From the NCBI GenBank assembly GCA_022509025.1, contig JAFLUB010000008.1:1-64000 (forward strand): 64,000 nt of DNA, read 5' to 3'. How positions within the stretch are numbered: position 1 is the stretch's first letter; every line of letters starts with the position of its first letter. The position numbers were made by a program, and so were the translations under genes. Source of the stretch: Oscillospiraceae bacterium. GTDB taxonomy: Bacteria > Bacillota > Clostridia > UBA1381. The notes below the pieces were generated by a model that made no database searches, had not been told where the DNA came from, and saw nothing but the letters and a program-made list of their open reading frames with translations. This document shows, one piece after another, positions 54,228 to 61,481 of this stretch.

Positions 54228-55484
54228 TTACTCTTGTAGGGATAAGGCGTATTGCCCAGTTTCATTTAGCTTACCTAAGTCGGTATATGTTAATAACTGT
54301 TCTAATCGAACCACATATCCAGCAAAATCTATTGACGAAGATTTCGTTTTTTCTGATAGTTTAAAAGACTGTATTACGTTTTTGATAGTTTCATGCTGTT
54401 CACCAGTCAACTCATCTATTATTAGTAATATTTTAATATTGCTATGGAATGAGTCGTCTAACAACTGTCTAAGTGTATATAACGCAGAACTTACTTTAAA
54501 ATCGGGGTCAATGCTTTTAAGCCATGACTGAATTTTAGCATCGCGGCGGTCATCCTTTTTAATGTATGCTATAATTTTATCTAACCAAAGATTGATAGTC
54601 TGATCACGTATTTGAGAATCAGTAGCAACACTAAATGTCGAAGCAAAACGAATAAGTTGCGGGATGATATGCCCATTAAGATAATTGAACTTATCCGTAG
54701 CACGAGTCTTATTTTCGCCGTAACATTCATATTCTATTATATATATTTTCAACGGTGTCTTTTTGTTGTCAACATCAAAAGTAATAAGCAAAGCATCGGG
54801 TATACCAGTGATGGGAGTACCAGATTTGGTTTTAAACAGTCTATTTTTATCTATCAGAATGCTATTTTCCTTTGTAAAGAAATTAAACAATTCATAAAAA
54901 TTTCGGTTTACAAGGGTTTCTAACCCCAAATTCTTGTCCGTTTCATTTTTAAATTTTACCGTTTGAAACGTACACATGACATCAATCTTCTCATCATCTT
55001 CGATTTTCTCAACATCTGTATTTATAGAACCATCCACATTAATTAAAGAATAGTCTACCATAACAGATGGGTCAACAAACATTTTCTTTGTTTTATTGTC
55101 ATTAAAGTTTTTGGCAAGAATGGAAATAGCTTCTACATCTTTGATAATTTTTGAGGTCTGCATATATTTGCAACCCCAATTTCTGCCCGCAGGAGCATCC
55201 GCTAACACTTTCAAAAGAAATGGCTTGCAAAACTCTATATTAGTCAGTTTGTGTCTCAATGGGTAATTGTCCCCATTGTCCCAAGGCGAGTCATCAGTCC
55301 TTGAGCCAACAGTAGCTCGCGCACAACAATAAGAATGTTTATCCGCAAATCGCAACGAGATATATACCGTGTCTCCTTGCGCGGACTGTGAGAATACTTT
55401 GGTAAACCCGACTATTTGACTGTCAATGGTTGCTTTAAAATTCTCAAAATTTTCTGCATAAGAAGCAATACGCACATTATCCAT
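54228..55484 (-). CDS. Possible PUA/EVE-like plus PD-(D/E)XK-like protein (candidate restriction-type nuclease)
   Basis: 418 residues from the ATG at 55484 (AGGGGTGA upstream; GTG at 55493 also in frame). The N-terminal 120 residues (QGDTVYISLRFADKHSYCCA, DDSPWDNGDNYPLRHKLTNI) recall the EVE/ASCH group of PUA-fold modified-base readers. Further on, GIPDALLI is followed by IYIIEYECYG, placing Asp230 and Glu251/Glu253 like a PD-(D/E)XK metal site, although the usual Lys is not evident. If both readings hold, it would be a single-protein type IV-like restriction enzyme. Both are weak and the protein may be something else. It has its own promoter and terminator. Confidence 0.4.
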   Translation of the reverse strand: MDNVRIASYAENFENFKATIDSQIVGFTKVFSQSAQGDTVYISLRFADKHSYCCARATVGSRTDDSPWDNGDNYPLRHKLTNIEFCKPFLLKVLADAPAGRNWGCKYMQTSKIIKDVEAISILAKNFNDNKTKKMFVDPSVMVDYSLINVDGSINTDVEKIEDDEKIDVMCTFQTVKFKNETDKNLGLETLVNRNFYELFNFFTKENSILIDKNRLFKTKSGTPITGIPDALLITFDVDNKKTPLKIYIIEYECYGENKTRATDKFNYLNGHIIPQLIRFASTFSVATDSQIRDQTINLWLDKIIAYIKKDDRRDAKIQSWLKSIDPDFKVSSALYTLRQLLDDSFHSNIKILLIIDELTGEQHETIKNVIQSFKLSEKTKSSSIDFAGYVVRLEQLLTYTDLGKLNETGQYALSLQE

Positions 55485-55517
55485 AAGATTCACCCCTAAA
55501 TATAATCTATTATAAGA

Positions 55518-55546
55518 ATCATATCATAAACCTATTTAGAATTCAA
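55518..55546 (-). promoter_or_regulatory. Promoter of the candidate nuclease gene
   Basis: On the minus strand TTGAAT (55546-55541) and TATGAT (55523-55518) are spaced by 17 bases, about 34 bases before the start codon. Confidence 0.5.
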
Positions 55547-55659
55547 TATAATATGTCAAAAAATAGACAATTTTAGGTAAATATCGTGATTGATTATGGT
55601 CACGTAAACTGCATCAAAAATCACTATCAATATTATATTATTACATTTCCATTACAAAA

Positions 55660-55682
55660 AGAGCTATTCACCGAATAGCTCT
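55660..55682 (-). terminator. Terminator of the four-gene operon
   Basis: AGAGCTATTC pairs with GAATAGCTCT around ACC, and the minus strand continues TTTTTG. Confidence 0.8.
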
Positions 55683-55699
55683 CAATAAGACAAATAATA

Positions 55700-56050
55700 T
55701 CATCTATGATTTAAAATTAAATAATTCATAGCAGAAGGCAATGAACTATTTTCTACTATATGTAAGTTGTCAGAAAAATATCTATAAGCGATATTTTCAA
55801 TCTCGTCCTCAATATGCGAACAAACTGATATAGACCGTGGGATTATTTTATGGTTAACGACAGTTGCTGTAGCATAGCGATTAGAACTAATTCCATTTAC
55901 CAAAGTCAAGTCAAATAAAACTACTCCATCATGTATAAAAGGAACGTCCCCTTTATACATTAAGTAATTTACAGGATTCTCGTAATTATTAGCTATTACT
56001 ATATAGTCATAACGGAGATTGTCTAATTTTTGTGCGTAATATCTATCCAT
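55700..56050 (-). CDS. Hypothetical protein, last gene of a four-gene operon
   Basis: 116 residues from the ATG at 56050 with GAGAGGTG six bases upstream. Mixed alpha/beta (RYDYIVIANNYENPVNYLMY, VPFIHDGVVLFDLTLVNGI), with no domain that I know. It is separated from the DUF6414-like gene by a hairpin and three tandem 13-base repeats lying just upstream of its ribosome site, so its level may be set separately. Confidence 0.5.
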   Translation of the reverse strand: MDRYYAQKLDNLRYDYIVIANNYENPVNYLMYKGDVPFIHDGVVLFDLTLVNGISSNRYATATVVNHKIIPRSISVCSHIEDEIENIAYRYFSDNLHIVENSSLPSAMNYLILNHR

Positions 56051-56063
56051 AATACACCTCTCT

Positions 56064-56102
56064 CAATATAAAAGGACAATATAAAAGGACAATATAAAAG
56101 GA
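56064..56102. repeat. Three perfect tandem 13-base repeats
   Basis: CAATATAAAAGGA occurs three times without a gap. The last copy runs into the left arm of the adjacent terminator, so the array looks like slippage copies of that arm. It lies in the 5' leader of the 55700-56050 gene. Confidence 0.9.
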
Positions 56103-56122
56103 CGTTCTAATGAACGTCCTTT
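56097..56122 (-). terminator. Hairpin between the DUF6414-like gene and the last operon gene
   Basis: AAAGGACGTTC pairs exactly with GAACGTCCTTT around TAAT. The T tract after it on the minus strand is short (TTATA), so read-through is likely. Confidence 0.7.
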
Positions 56123-56137
56123 ACTATATCAATTTTA

Positions 56138-57004
56138 TCAATCTATATCATCTATTTCTGTTTCAATATATATTGCAACAGGAGCAATGTGTACTTTTTT
56201 ATATTTATTGCTCGTAGTGAACGTATCTTCCATAGCCCTACAAGCATCAAACACATTTGTATACGAGTCGCCAATTGTATTTTCGAAATCACCTGTTGGA
56301 GTTTCTGGTGCATTCATTAATTTGGGAATAGATGTTATTCTTCCTACCATTGTCCAATCCATCATTGGGGTATCACTATATAATTCTCTAATATTTGTTG
56401 GGATCATCCGCAACCAATTCCTATTAATAGTGCCTTTATATAAAAGGCGCGGATTGTTTTTTGAGCATATGTTAATTTCATATGATTGGTTGTGGAAATT
56501 GTCAATCATCAATTTAGCATTTTCTAATATCCGCTCATCAACATGCAGAGCATGTTCTTTCGCATATCTAGTTACCCCATTTTTAGAAATATCAGTATTC
56601 GTATTGGACATTAATATTGAATATGCAACAGCTTCGCCAAGCTTATTGAAATTCTCCGTATAATCTCTCAGTCTACTATAATCGTGAATTATCGCTCGTC
56701 CCTGAATCTTAACAATAAAGTCATTTCGGAAATCTTCAAGAGATATATCTTCGACATCAGATAAGTCTCTTATACATTTTTGTAGCCTTTCTTCTAATTT
56801 GTTGTACATATGGTCATATAAAATTTTATTTTCTACTCTTATAGACGCCTCAGCAACTTTTGCATCTAATTTTCGCTGTTTATCGGTAGTTGTCTTTTCC
56901 GCCGCGTATGAGTCTGTTACTGCCTCAACAACTCCTTCAAATACCTGTGAATACAGAGAGTATAATAAATCATTGTCCAAATAAATAAAGTCCCTTATTT
57001 TCAT
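56138..57004 (-). CDS. DUF6414-like protein
   Basis: 288 residues starting MKIRDFIYLDNDLLYSLYSQ, the hallmark opening of DUF6414-like proteins, which have no known activity. A helical central part with coiled-coil character (TTTDKQRKLDAKVAEASIRV, YNKLEERLQKCIRDL) precedes a C-terminal alpha/beta part (SYEINICSKNNPRLLYKG, VHIAPVAIYIETEI). Its ATG overlaps the stop of the small membrane protein gene (ATGA), so the products are made together and may form a membrane complex. Confidence 0.65.
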   Translation of the reverse strand: MKIRDFIYLDNDLLYSLYSQVFEGVVEAVTDSYAAEKTTTDKQRKLDAKVAEASIRVENKILYDHMYNKLEERLQKCIRDLSDVEDISLEDFRNDFIVKIQGRAIIHDYSRLRDYTENFNKLGEAVAYSILMSNTNTDISKNGVTRYAKEHALHVDERILENAKLMIDNFHNQSYEINICSKNNPRLLYKGTINRNWLRMIPTNIRELYSDTPMMDWTMVGRITSIPKLMNAPETPTGDFENTIGDSYTNVFDACRAMEDTFTTSNKYKKVHIAPVAIYIETEIDDID

Positions 57005-57186
57005 TTTTCCATCCTCTTTTTCGTTTTTAGTAAGTGTTCTTCAACATTTAGTTTTTGTTGTAAATACTCATGGTACATTTCTTGGTATTTTTTTTCTTTA
57101 TGCCTTGCTAATGCTACTATGCCAGCAATAACGGAAATGATACCAAATATAATTCCAATAAAACTTATTATATTTATAACTATCAT
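57001..57186 (-). CDS. Small single-pass membrane protein
   Basis: 61 residues: one hydrophobic helix (VINIISFIGIIFGIISVIAG, residues 3-26) then a charged helical tail (RHKEKKYQEMYHEYLQQKLN). GGAG lies upstream of the ATG at 57186. It sits between the four-helix protein gene (13 bases) and the DUF6414-like gene (overlap). Probably a linker or adaptor in a membrane complex, which is inference. Confidence 0.6.
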   Translation of the reverse strand: MIVINIISFIGIIFGIISVIAGIVALARHKEKKYQEMYHEYLQQKLNVEEHLLKTKKRMEK

Positions 57187-57199
57187 GACGATTCTCCTA

Positions 57200-57634
57200 T
57201 TATTTTACCGATTGGGGGTGTTCTATTTTTTCTGTTTTTTGAATTATTGCTTGTACTATGCCGCCCAATATGCCACTTATAATACATAATGCAATAGAAA
57301 TCCTTAATATCATATCCATATCCAAATTTGTACTATTAACCGTAGTTTCATACGCCATGCTACCATAGAGAATGGCGGCTATTACAGCGAATACTATTGA
57401 CGCACCCAAAAACATACTAATCAAAAAATCCATTTTTACATATCGGGACATCTCCTGAATATCTCCTAATGTTGTTGCGCTCATTACAATTACAAAAAAT
57501 AACAATTCACATGAACAACTTTTTAAATCATATGTATGATTCTGTAAGAGTATATGAAACAAAAATGATATACCAATAGGCAACAATGCGAATAATACAG
57601 AAAATATAAACCACCGTAAAAGTCTATTTGCCAT
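57200..57634 (-). CDS. Four-helix membrane protein, first gene of the operon
   Basis: 144 residues with four hydrophobic segments: WFIFSVLFALLPIGISFLFH, CELLFFVIVMSATTLGDI, FLISMFLGASIVFAVIAAIL and MILRISIALCIISGILGGIV, ending in a short basic/acidic tail. GGGGAGAG precedes the ATG at 57634. No family is recognised. It could be an effector pore or an anchor for the DUF6414-like protein. Confidence 0.6.
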   Translation of the reverse strand: MANRLLRWFIFSVLFALLPIGISFLFHILLQNHTYDLKSCSCELLFFVIVMSATTLGDIQEMSRYVKMDFLISMFLGASIVFAVIAAILYGSMAYETTVNSTNLDMDMILRISIALCIISGILGGIVQAIIQKTEKIEHPQSVK

Positions 57635-57672
57635 GTAACTCTCCCCAAAAGATTAATATATAGTATATGCTT

Positions 57673-57701
57673 ATATTAACATATATGAGTATGTCCGTCA
57701 A
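57673..57701 (-). promoter_or_regulatory. Promoter of the four-gene membrane operon
   Basis: On the minus strand TTGACG (57701-57696) and TAATAT (57678-57673) are spaced by 17 bases, about 39 bases ahead of the ATG. Confidence 0.6.
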
Positions 57702-57791
57702 GAGGACGATATCAAAAATATGTCATATTGTGTCGGGCAGAACATATATTTTAAGAAGCATATATGGTTGCTTGATTAAATATGATAGGGG

Positions 57792-57822
57792 AGACCGCAT
57801 ACCATTGTACGCGGTCTTTTTG
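57792..57822 (+). terminator. Terminator-like hairpin before the second duplicated promoter region
   Basis: GACCGC pairs with GCGGTC around 12 bases, followed by TTTTTG. No plus-strand gene is evident upstream, so it may insulate the downstream promoter, just as a terminator precedes copy 1. Confidence 0.65.
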
Positions 57823-57832
57823 TGTGTTCGTG

Positions 57833-57954
57833 CAAAAGTCAACCCCATACCACTATTTGTAATGTAAATGTAATATAACACAAGATATAGTACGACATTT
57901 CGACAATATATTACGAAATAGTGTTGATTTTTTTAGATGTTTATGATATAATAT
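57833..57954 (+). promoter_or_regulatory. Duplicated upstream regulatory region, copy 2
   Basis: Near-copy of 50613-50732. It ends in TTGATT, 17 bases, TATAAT (57947-57952). Here the leader to the first gene is about 130 bases instead of 30. Confidence 0.8.
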
Positions 57955-58086
57955 TGAGTAATAAAATTGACTGTATTTATACATGCAAAGTTAGTAATCA
58001 TGAACACTTTTGATTCTATGAAACATACTAATAAAATTGTGATAATCAAGCAATAAGAAACAAATTCATATTCACAGGAGGGTACT

Positions 58087-58644
58087 ATGAATGAAGTTAT
58101 AATGCCGGCAATACTATCGGGTGCATCCTCGGCTTTTATCGAATGCGCAACTAATGCAATTATTGGTTTTTTTAGTAAAAAAAATTCCGTTAAAAGAAAA
58201 GAAACAACTCGAATAGAGATACGTCGCTATGTAGATGATTATTTGAATAAACAATACCCTAATTTAGTTGATTATAGATACATTAATGACAGGCTGTATG
58301 AATTTATGATTGATTTTATAAAATATACGCAACCACAAATAAATGTCAACGGCAATGTAACTATTAACCTAATTATAGTTGATAATGGTGTGGAGGGCTT
58401 AGTTTCTAACTTTTTAAATTTACCTGAAAATCAAAAGTGGAATGAAATCGAATTGTGTACAAAAAAAGAGTCAGAACACATTCCAACCTTGGTAACCCCA
58501 GACGAAACAATTAATTCATTACGTTTAAGAGCTAATAAAGTCGGACTACAATTGGATATTTCAGATGATTGTACTGCCGAAAAAATTGAAGAGTTATACC
58601 GTATTGTGGAAAAATACGAATCTTTAAACAAAAAAAGGAGATAA
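58087..58644 (+). CDS. Hypothetical protein with hydrophobic N-terminus, first gene of an AAA+ operon
   Basis: 185 residues from the ATG at 58087 (AGGAGGG upstream). The N-terminus is hydrophobic/amphipathic (IMPAILSGASSAFIECATNA, then IIGFF), followed by a basic stretch and a helical domain (RIEIRRYVDDYLNKQYPNLV). A short beta segment QINVNGNVTINLIIVDNGVE lies at about 105-125, and the C-terminus is helical (AEKIEELYRIVEKYESLNKK). No family is recognised. The AAA+ gene follows after six bases. Confidence 0.6.
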   Translation: MNEVIMPAILSGASSAFIECATNAIIGFFSKKNSVKRKETTRIEIRRYVDDYLNKQYPNLVDYRYINDRLYEFMIDFIKYTQPQINVNGNVTINLIIVDNGVEGLVSNFLNLPENQKWNEIELCTKKESEHIPTLVTPDETINSLRLRANKVGLQLDISDDCTAEKIEELYRIVEKYESLNKKRR

Positions 58645-58650
58645 TATGCA

Positions 58651-59529
58651 ATGACTATGATACCGATTCGATTTAGAAGAGAGATACAAATGCATCTATT
58701 AAATAATTATGCAAGCGCAACAAAAAAATCAACGCCGCTTATTTTAGGAATTGACGGGCGTCCTGGAGACGGAAAAACATTTCAATGTAATGAAGTGTTA
58801 AGAGAACTAGGGTGTAACGTGGTCTCTTTATCAGCAAGTGATTTTGGTAGTATGTATGAAAGCAATGCTGCAAATTATATTGTTGAAAAATATCGAGAAG
58901 CTGCGACTCAACCGATGCCAGTATTGATTCTTAATGATATTGATACTGCTATTGGCGAGTGGGGGCATTTAACACAATACACGGCGAATCGCCAATTTGT
59001 TCTTAATGAATTAATGCATTTATGTGATTTCCCTGAGAATCCGCATGACATTCCTGCAAATCGTGTACCAATTATAATGACTGGCAACGATTTTAAAAAG
59101 ATATATGCTCCGTTAGTTCGTTTTGGTAGAATGAAGCATTTTGAATGGATACCTACCAATGATGAAAGACTTGAAATTATTTATGATATACTATATCCTT
59201 TACCACCAACAACATGCAATAAAATATTTGATGAATCTGAAAAGCATTACGTTACTATAGTAAGAAGAAAACGCAATATAAATACCAAAAAGCCATTAAA
59301 AGAATCGTTGCCAATTGCTTTTTATTCTCAATTGCGTATGGAGATAATAAATAAATGTTTATCAAAAGATTTAGATGAACTTGGGTGGCATCAAACATAC
59401 TCAAAAATTAGTGCTATGGAGCATGACTTGTACGATAAAGCTATTGATGATGCTACATTTAGTGATATAGATATATTAGAGATACTAAAATGTTCAATTG
59501 AAAAATATGTAATCAATTCTTTTGTTTAA
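58651..59529 (+). CDS. AAA+ ATPase, Rubisco-activase-like
   Basis: 292 residues with a single AAA+ module: Walker A GIDGRPGDGKTFQCNEVL, Walker B VLILNDIDTAIG, sensor-1 Asn in VPIIMTGNDFKKIYAP and an Arg-finger region LVRFGRMKHFEWIPTNDE. The block from Walker A to the finger is closest in my memory to Rubisco activase and its bacterial relatives, yet no Rubisco is here. AAA+ proteins of this kind remodel other proteins. The target is probably one of the two co-transcribed products. The ATG at 58651 has AGGAG upstream. Confidence 0.75.
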   Translation: MTMIPIRFRREIQMHLLNNYASATKKSTPLILGIDGRPGDGKTFQCNEVLRELGCNVVSLSASDFGSMYESNAANYIVEKYREAATQPMPVLILNDIDTAIGEWGHLTQYTANRQFVLNELMHLCDFPENPHDIPANRVPIIMTGNDFKKIYAPLVRFGRMKHFEWIPTNDERLEIIYDILYPLPPTTCNKIFDESEKHYVTIVRRKRNINTKKPLKESLPIAFYSQLRMEIINKCLSKDLDELGWHQTYSKISAMEHDLYDKAIDDATFSDIDILEILKCSIEKYVINSFV

Positions 59530-59540
59530 GGGGTGGTACT

Positions 59541-60080
59541 TTGATAAAGACAGTTGCATTATCAACATTTCGAATAGAGTCGATTAAAAACCAATTTGCC
59601 TATGCATTAAAAGTATTAGGTAAATTAAAAATGGAAAGAATAGTTTTATTTCTGAGAGAAATAGAGGCAAAAAACATTGCAGAAATATCATTTCACGGAT
59701 TAAAACCAAATTCTTATGAATCTGATGAATCCATATTTATTTCTGTAGATTGGGGAAAACATTCCGAACTAATTAAGCAGGGGGAAATTCATGTAGAAAC
59801 CGACGATACTTTTGAGGATGGAGTGGCGCCAGAAACGTTAATTGAGTGTTACCTTTTCAAAGAAAATTGTGAGAAAAAGGGGTTAAGAATTGAAATGAGG
59901 GTGAATTATCCGGAAAGAATTACTGCCAACCAATATGCTAGAGCTAAATTAAACTCAAAACTAGGGCTTAGACCTACAACGCCGAGTGAAAAAATCAAAT
60001 ATTCAGAAGGAAGTACATATAAAAGTACAATAGGGGTCAAATCAATTCAGGAAATGTCGATTACGCGCTACTCTAACTAA
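59541..60080 (+). CDS. Hypothetical protein, third gene of the AAA+ operon
   Basis: 179 residues from TTG at 59541 (GGGGTGG six bases upstream). An N-terminal helical part (FRIESIKNQFAYALKVLGKL, MERIVLFLREIEAKNIAEI) is followed by a beta-rich part (SIFISVDWGKHSELIKQGEI, GLRIEMRVNYPERI) and a polar tail. No domain is recognised. It lies 11 bases after the AAA+ gene and is followed by a terminator, so it completes a three-gene unit. Confidence 0.6.
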   Translation: MIKTVALSTFRIESIKNQFAYALKVLGKLKMERIVLFLREIEAKNIAEISFHGLKPNSYESDESIFISVDWGKHSELIKQGEIHVETDDTFEDGVAPETLIECYLFKENCEKKGLRIEMRVNYPERITANQYARAKLNSKLGLRPTTPSEKIKYSEGSTYKSTIGVKSIQEMSITRYSN

Positions 60081-60130
60081 TCTGTGAGTATAAGAGAGAT
60101 TATTGGAAATCAACAATACGTCATAACAAC

Positions 60131-60158
60131 AAAAGCCACGGTCAATTCCGTGGCTTTG
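60131..60158 (+). terminator. Terminator of the AAA+ operon
   Basis: AAAGCCACGG pairs exactly with CCGTGGCTTT around TCAATT, with A residues on the left. It can also serve the opposite strand. Confidence 0.8.
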
Positions 60159-60169
60159 ACATTTCTCAA

Positions 60170-60268
60170 TTATAATACATCAATACGTTCCACATCTTTT
60201 AATCTAAATGTCGTAACCGCGCTGTCATCATGCTTATATTGCTCGTCAATGGCTTTTTTAGTTTGCAA
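60170..60268 (-). pseudogene. C-terminal gene fragment of unknown origin
   Basis: Minus-strand reading gives 32 open codons (TKKAIDEQYKHDDSAVTTFR, then LKDVERIDVL) before TAA. The residues look like real coding sequence, but no ribosome site or start is seen, so this may be the tail of a lost gene. It lies between the convergent AAA+ operon and the protease gene. Confidence 0.3.
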
Positions 60269-60277
60269 TCAATATCA

Positions 60278-61015
60278 TTATAATGACATATCCACACCTT
60301 TTGGAAAAATCATTGGTGTCTCTTTACATCCGCAGAATCCGTTGGGAGCCGCCCATATATCATGCGTTTTAGCATAATTAAAAGCATTAACGATTGAATT
60401 GTCGTAATTGATTTGGTTACCATTTGGATAAGAGCCATTCAGGTATGAAACGAAATGTAAAAGGAATTCATCATATTCATAAGAATACATTTCTCCATTA
60501 ATATCTATATTTTGCTTATCTTTTGTAAAATAAGATTTTTCGGATTTGCTACAAGCTGTAACAATAATAGAATTAGTAATGTTATATGACAGAATTGCAC
60601 CCGAATGGCATTGCCCCAAAACAATAATTTTTTTGCAATTGATATTGTTGAGCAAATCACTAAAGTAAGACATTTTTATGTGCGCTGCTTTGCCATACAG
60701 CCTTATATTATATTCATCTACATGCGCATCAGGCTCTGAACCGTGATTGCTAACAAGAATAAAAAATGTATCTTCTGGTTTTACTGTATGGGATAGATTT
60801 TCAAAATATTTGTCAACCATTTGAAATGTAGCGATTGATGAAGAAATTTTCTTATCTAAATATTTAATATCGCTACCATCATAATATAAAACTTTTATAT
60901 CATCAAAAGAATACTTAGATGATAATACTTCATATGCAAATCCTAAGTCGTTATTGTATCTTGTTTTATTAGCATTCTTATCTATACCCCCAGAGAGTAA
61001 TAGTGCATATTTCAA
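60278..61015 (-). CDS. Caspase-like (clan CD, C13/C14-type) cysteine protease
   Basis: 245 residues starting at TTG 61015 (GGGGGA eight bases upstream). The opening KYALLLSGGIDKNANKTRYN and DLGFAYEVLSSKYSFDDIKV fits the first strand-helix of legumain/caspase folds. FFILVSNHGSEPD gives the catalytic His91, and KKIIVLGQCHSGAI the nucleophile Cys136, close to the metacaspase form D-C-H-S-G. ITNSIIVTACSKSEKSYFTK follows as the next strand. There is no signal peptide, so it acts in the cytoplasm. As the last gene of an operon headed by an ABC-type ATPase, it is the probable effector, killing or arresting the cell when triggered; that role is inferred. Confidence 0.7.
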   Translation of the reverse strand: MKYALLLSGGIDKNANKTRYNNDLGFAYEVLSSKYSFDDIKVLYYDGSDIKYLDKKISSSIATFQMVDKYFENLSHTVKPEDTFFILVSNHGSEPDAHVDEYNIRLYGKAAHIKMSYFSDLLNNINCKKIIVLGQCHSGAILSYNITNSIIVTACSKSEKSYFTKDKQNIDINGEMYSYEYDEFLLHFVSYLNGSYPNGNQINYDNSIVNAFNYAKTHDIWAAPNGFCGCKETPMIFPKGVDMSL

Positions 61016-61037
61016 AAGAAATCCCCCTTTTGTTTAT

Positions 61038-61481
61038 CTATTGTATTAAAGTCAATGTAATGTCCTCTGATGGAGCATCTGTGTCCTGAACAGAAAAATG
61101 CACATTTTCTTGTTGGATTAATGTATATTCACACTTGTGCCCCCAATTTGCAAACCTACAGGGATCAAAGAAGATTAACCATACAGGGATGTTGTAATTA
61201 CTTAGTTCGCTAAAAATTACATCTCCCCAGTTGTTTGTTATATCTTTAGGATATAACATTTTTTTTGATATATATAACTCAGTTTGTTCGTTTGAACGAT
61301 GTTTATATAGGTCTTTAGCCACATTAACCGCTTCGTCAAACGACAGTTCGTTGTGTTTATGCAAATATTCACTCTCCTTTTCAAAATATCTTCCTATTGG
61401 AATATACTGGTCTAAAAGTAAATTTATGTGAAAATATTTATTACTTATATCGACAGTTTCTATGTAAGCAGTATTAATCAT
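61038..61481 (-). CDS. Hypothetical protein between ATPase and protease
   Basis: 147 residues. Its ATG overlaps the ATPase stop (ATGA), and the protease TTG follows 22 bases after its stop. Visible parts are an N-terminal beta stretch (IETVDISNKYFHINLLLDQY), a helix (SFDEAVNVAKDLYKHRSNEQ) and WLIFFDPCRFANWGHKCEYT with Cys/His residues. No family is recognised. It could be an adaptor or an inhibitor of the protease. Confidence 0.6.
   Translation of the reverse strand: MINTAYIETVDISNKYFHINLLLDQYIPIGRYFEKESEYLHKHNELSFDEAVNVAKDLYKHRSNEQTELYISKKMLYPKDITNNWGDVIFSELSNYNIPVWLIFFDPCRFANWGHKCEYTLIQQENVHFSVQDTDAPSEDITLTLIQ

Noticed and set aside
57667-57867. 66-residue plus-strand open frame upstream of the second duplicated promoter
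   Set aside because: It overlaps the opposite-strand promoter, the terminator hairpin and the conserved regulatory region, which also occurs elsewhere without this frame.
60084-60377. 97-residue plus-strand open frame from a GTG after the AAA+ operon
   Set aside because: It runs through a terminator hairpin and over the 3' end of the protease gene on the other strand, lacks a ribosome site and has no domain.
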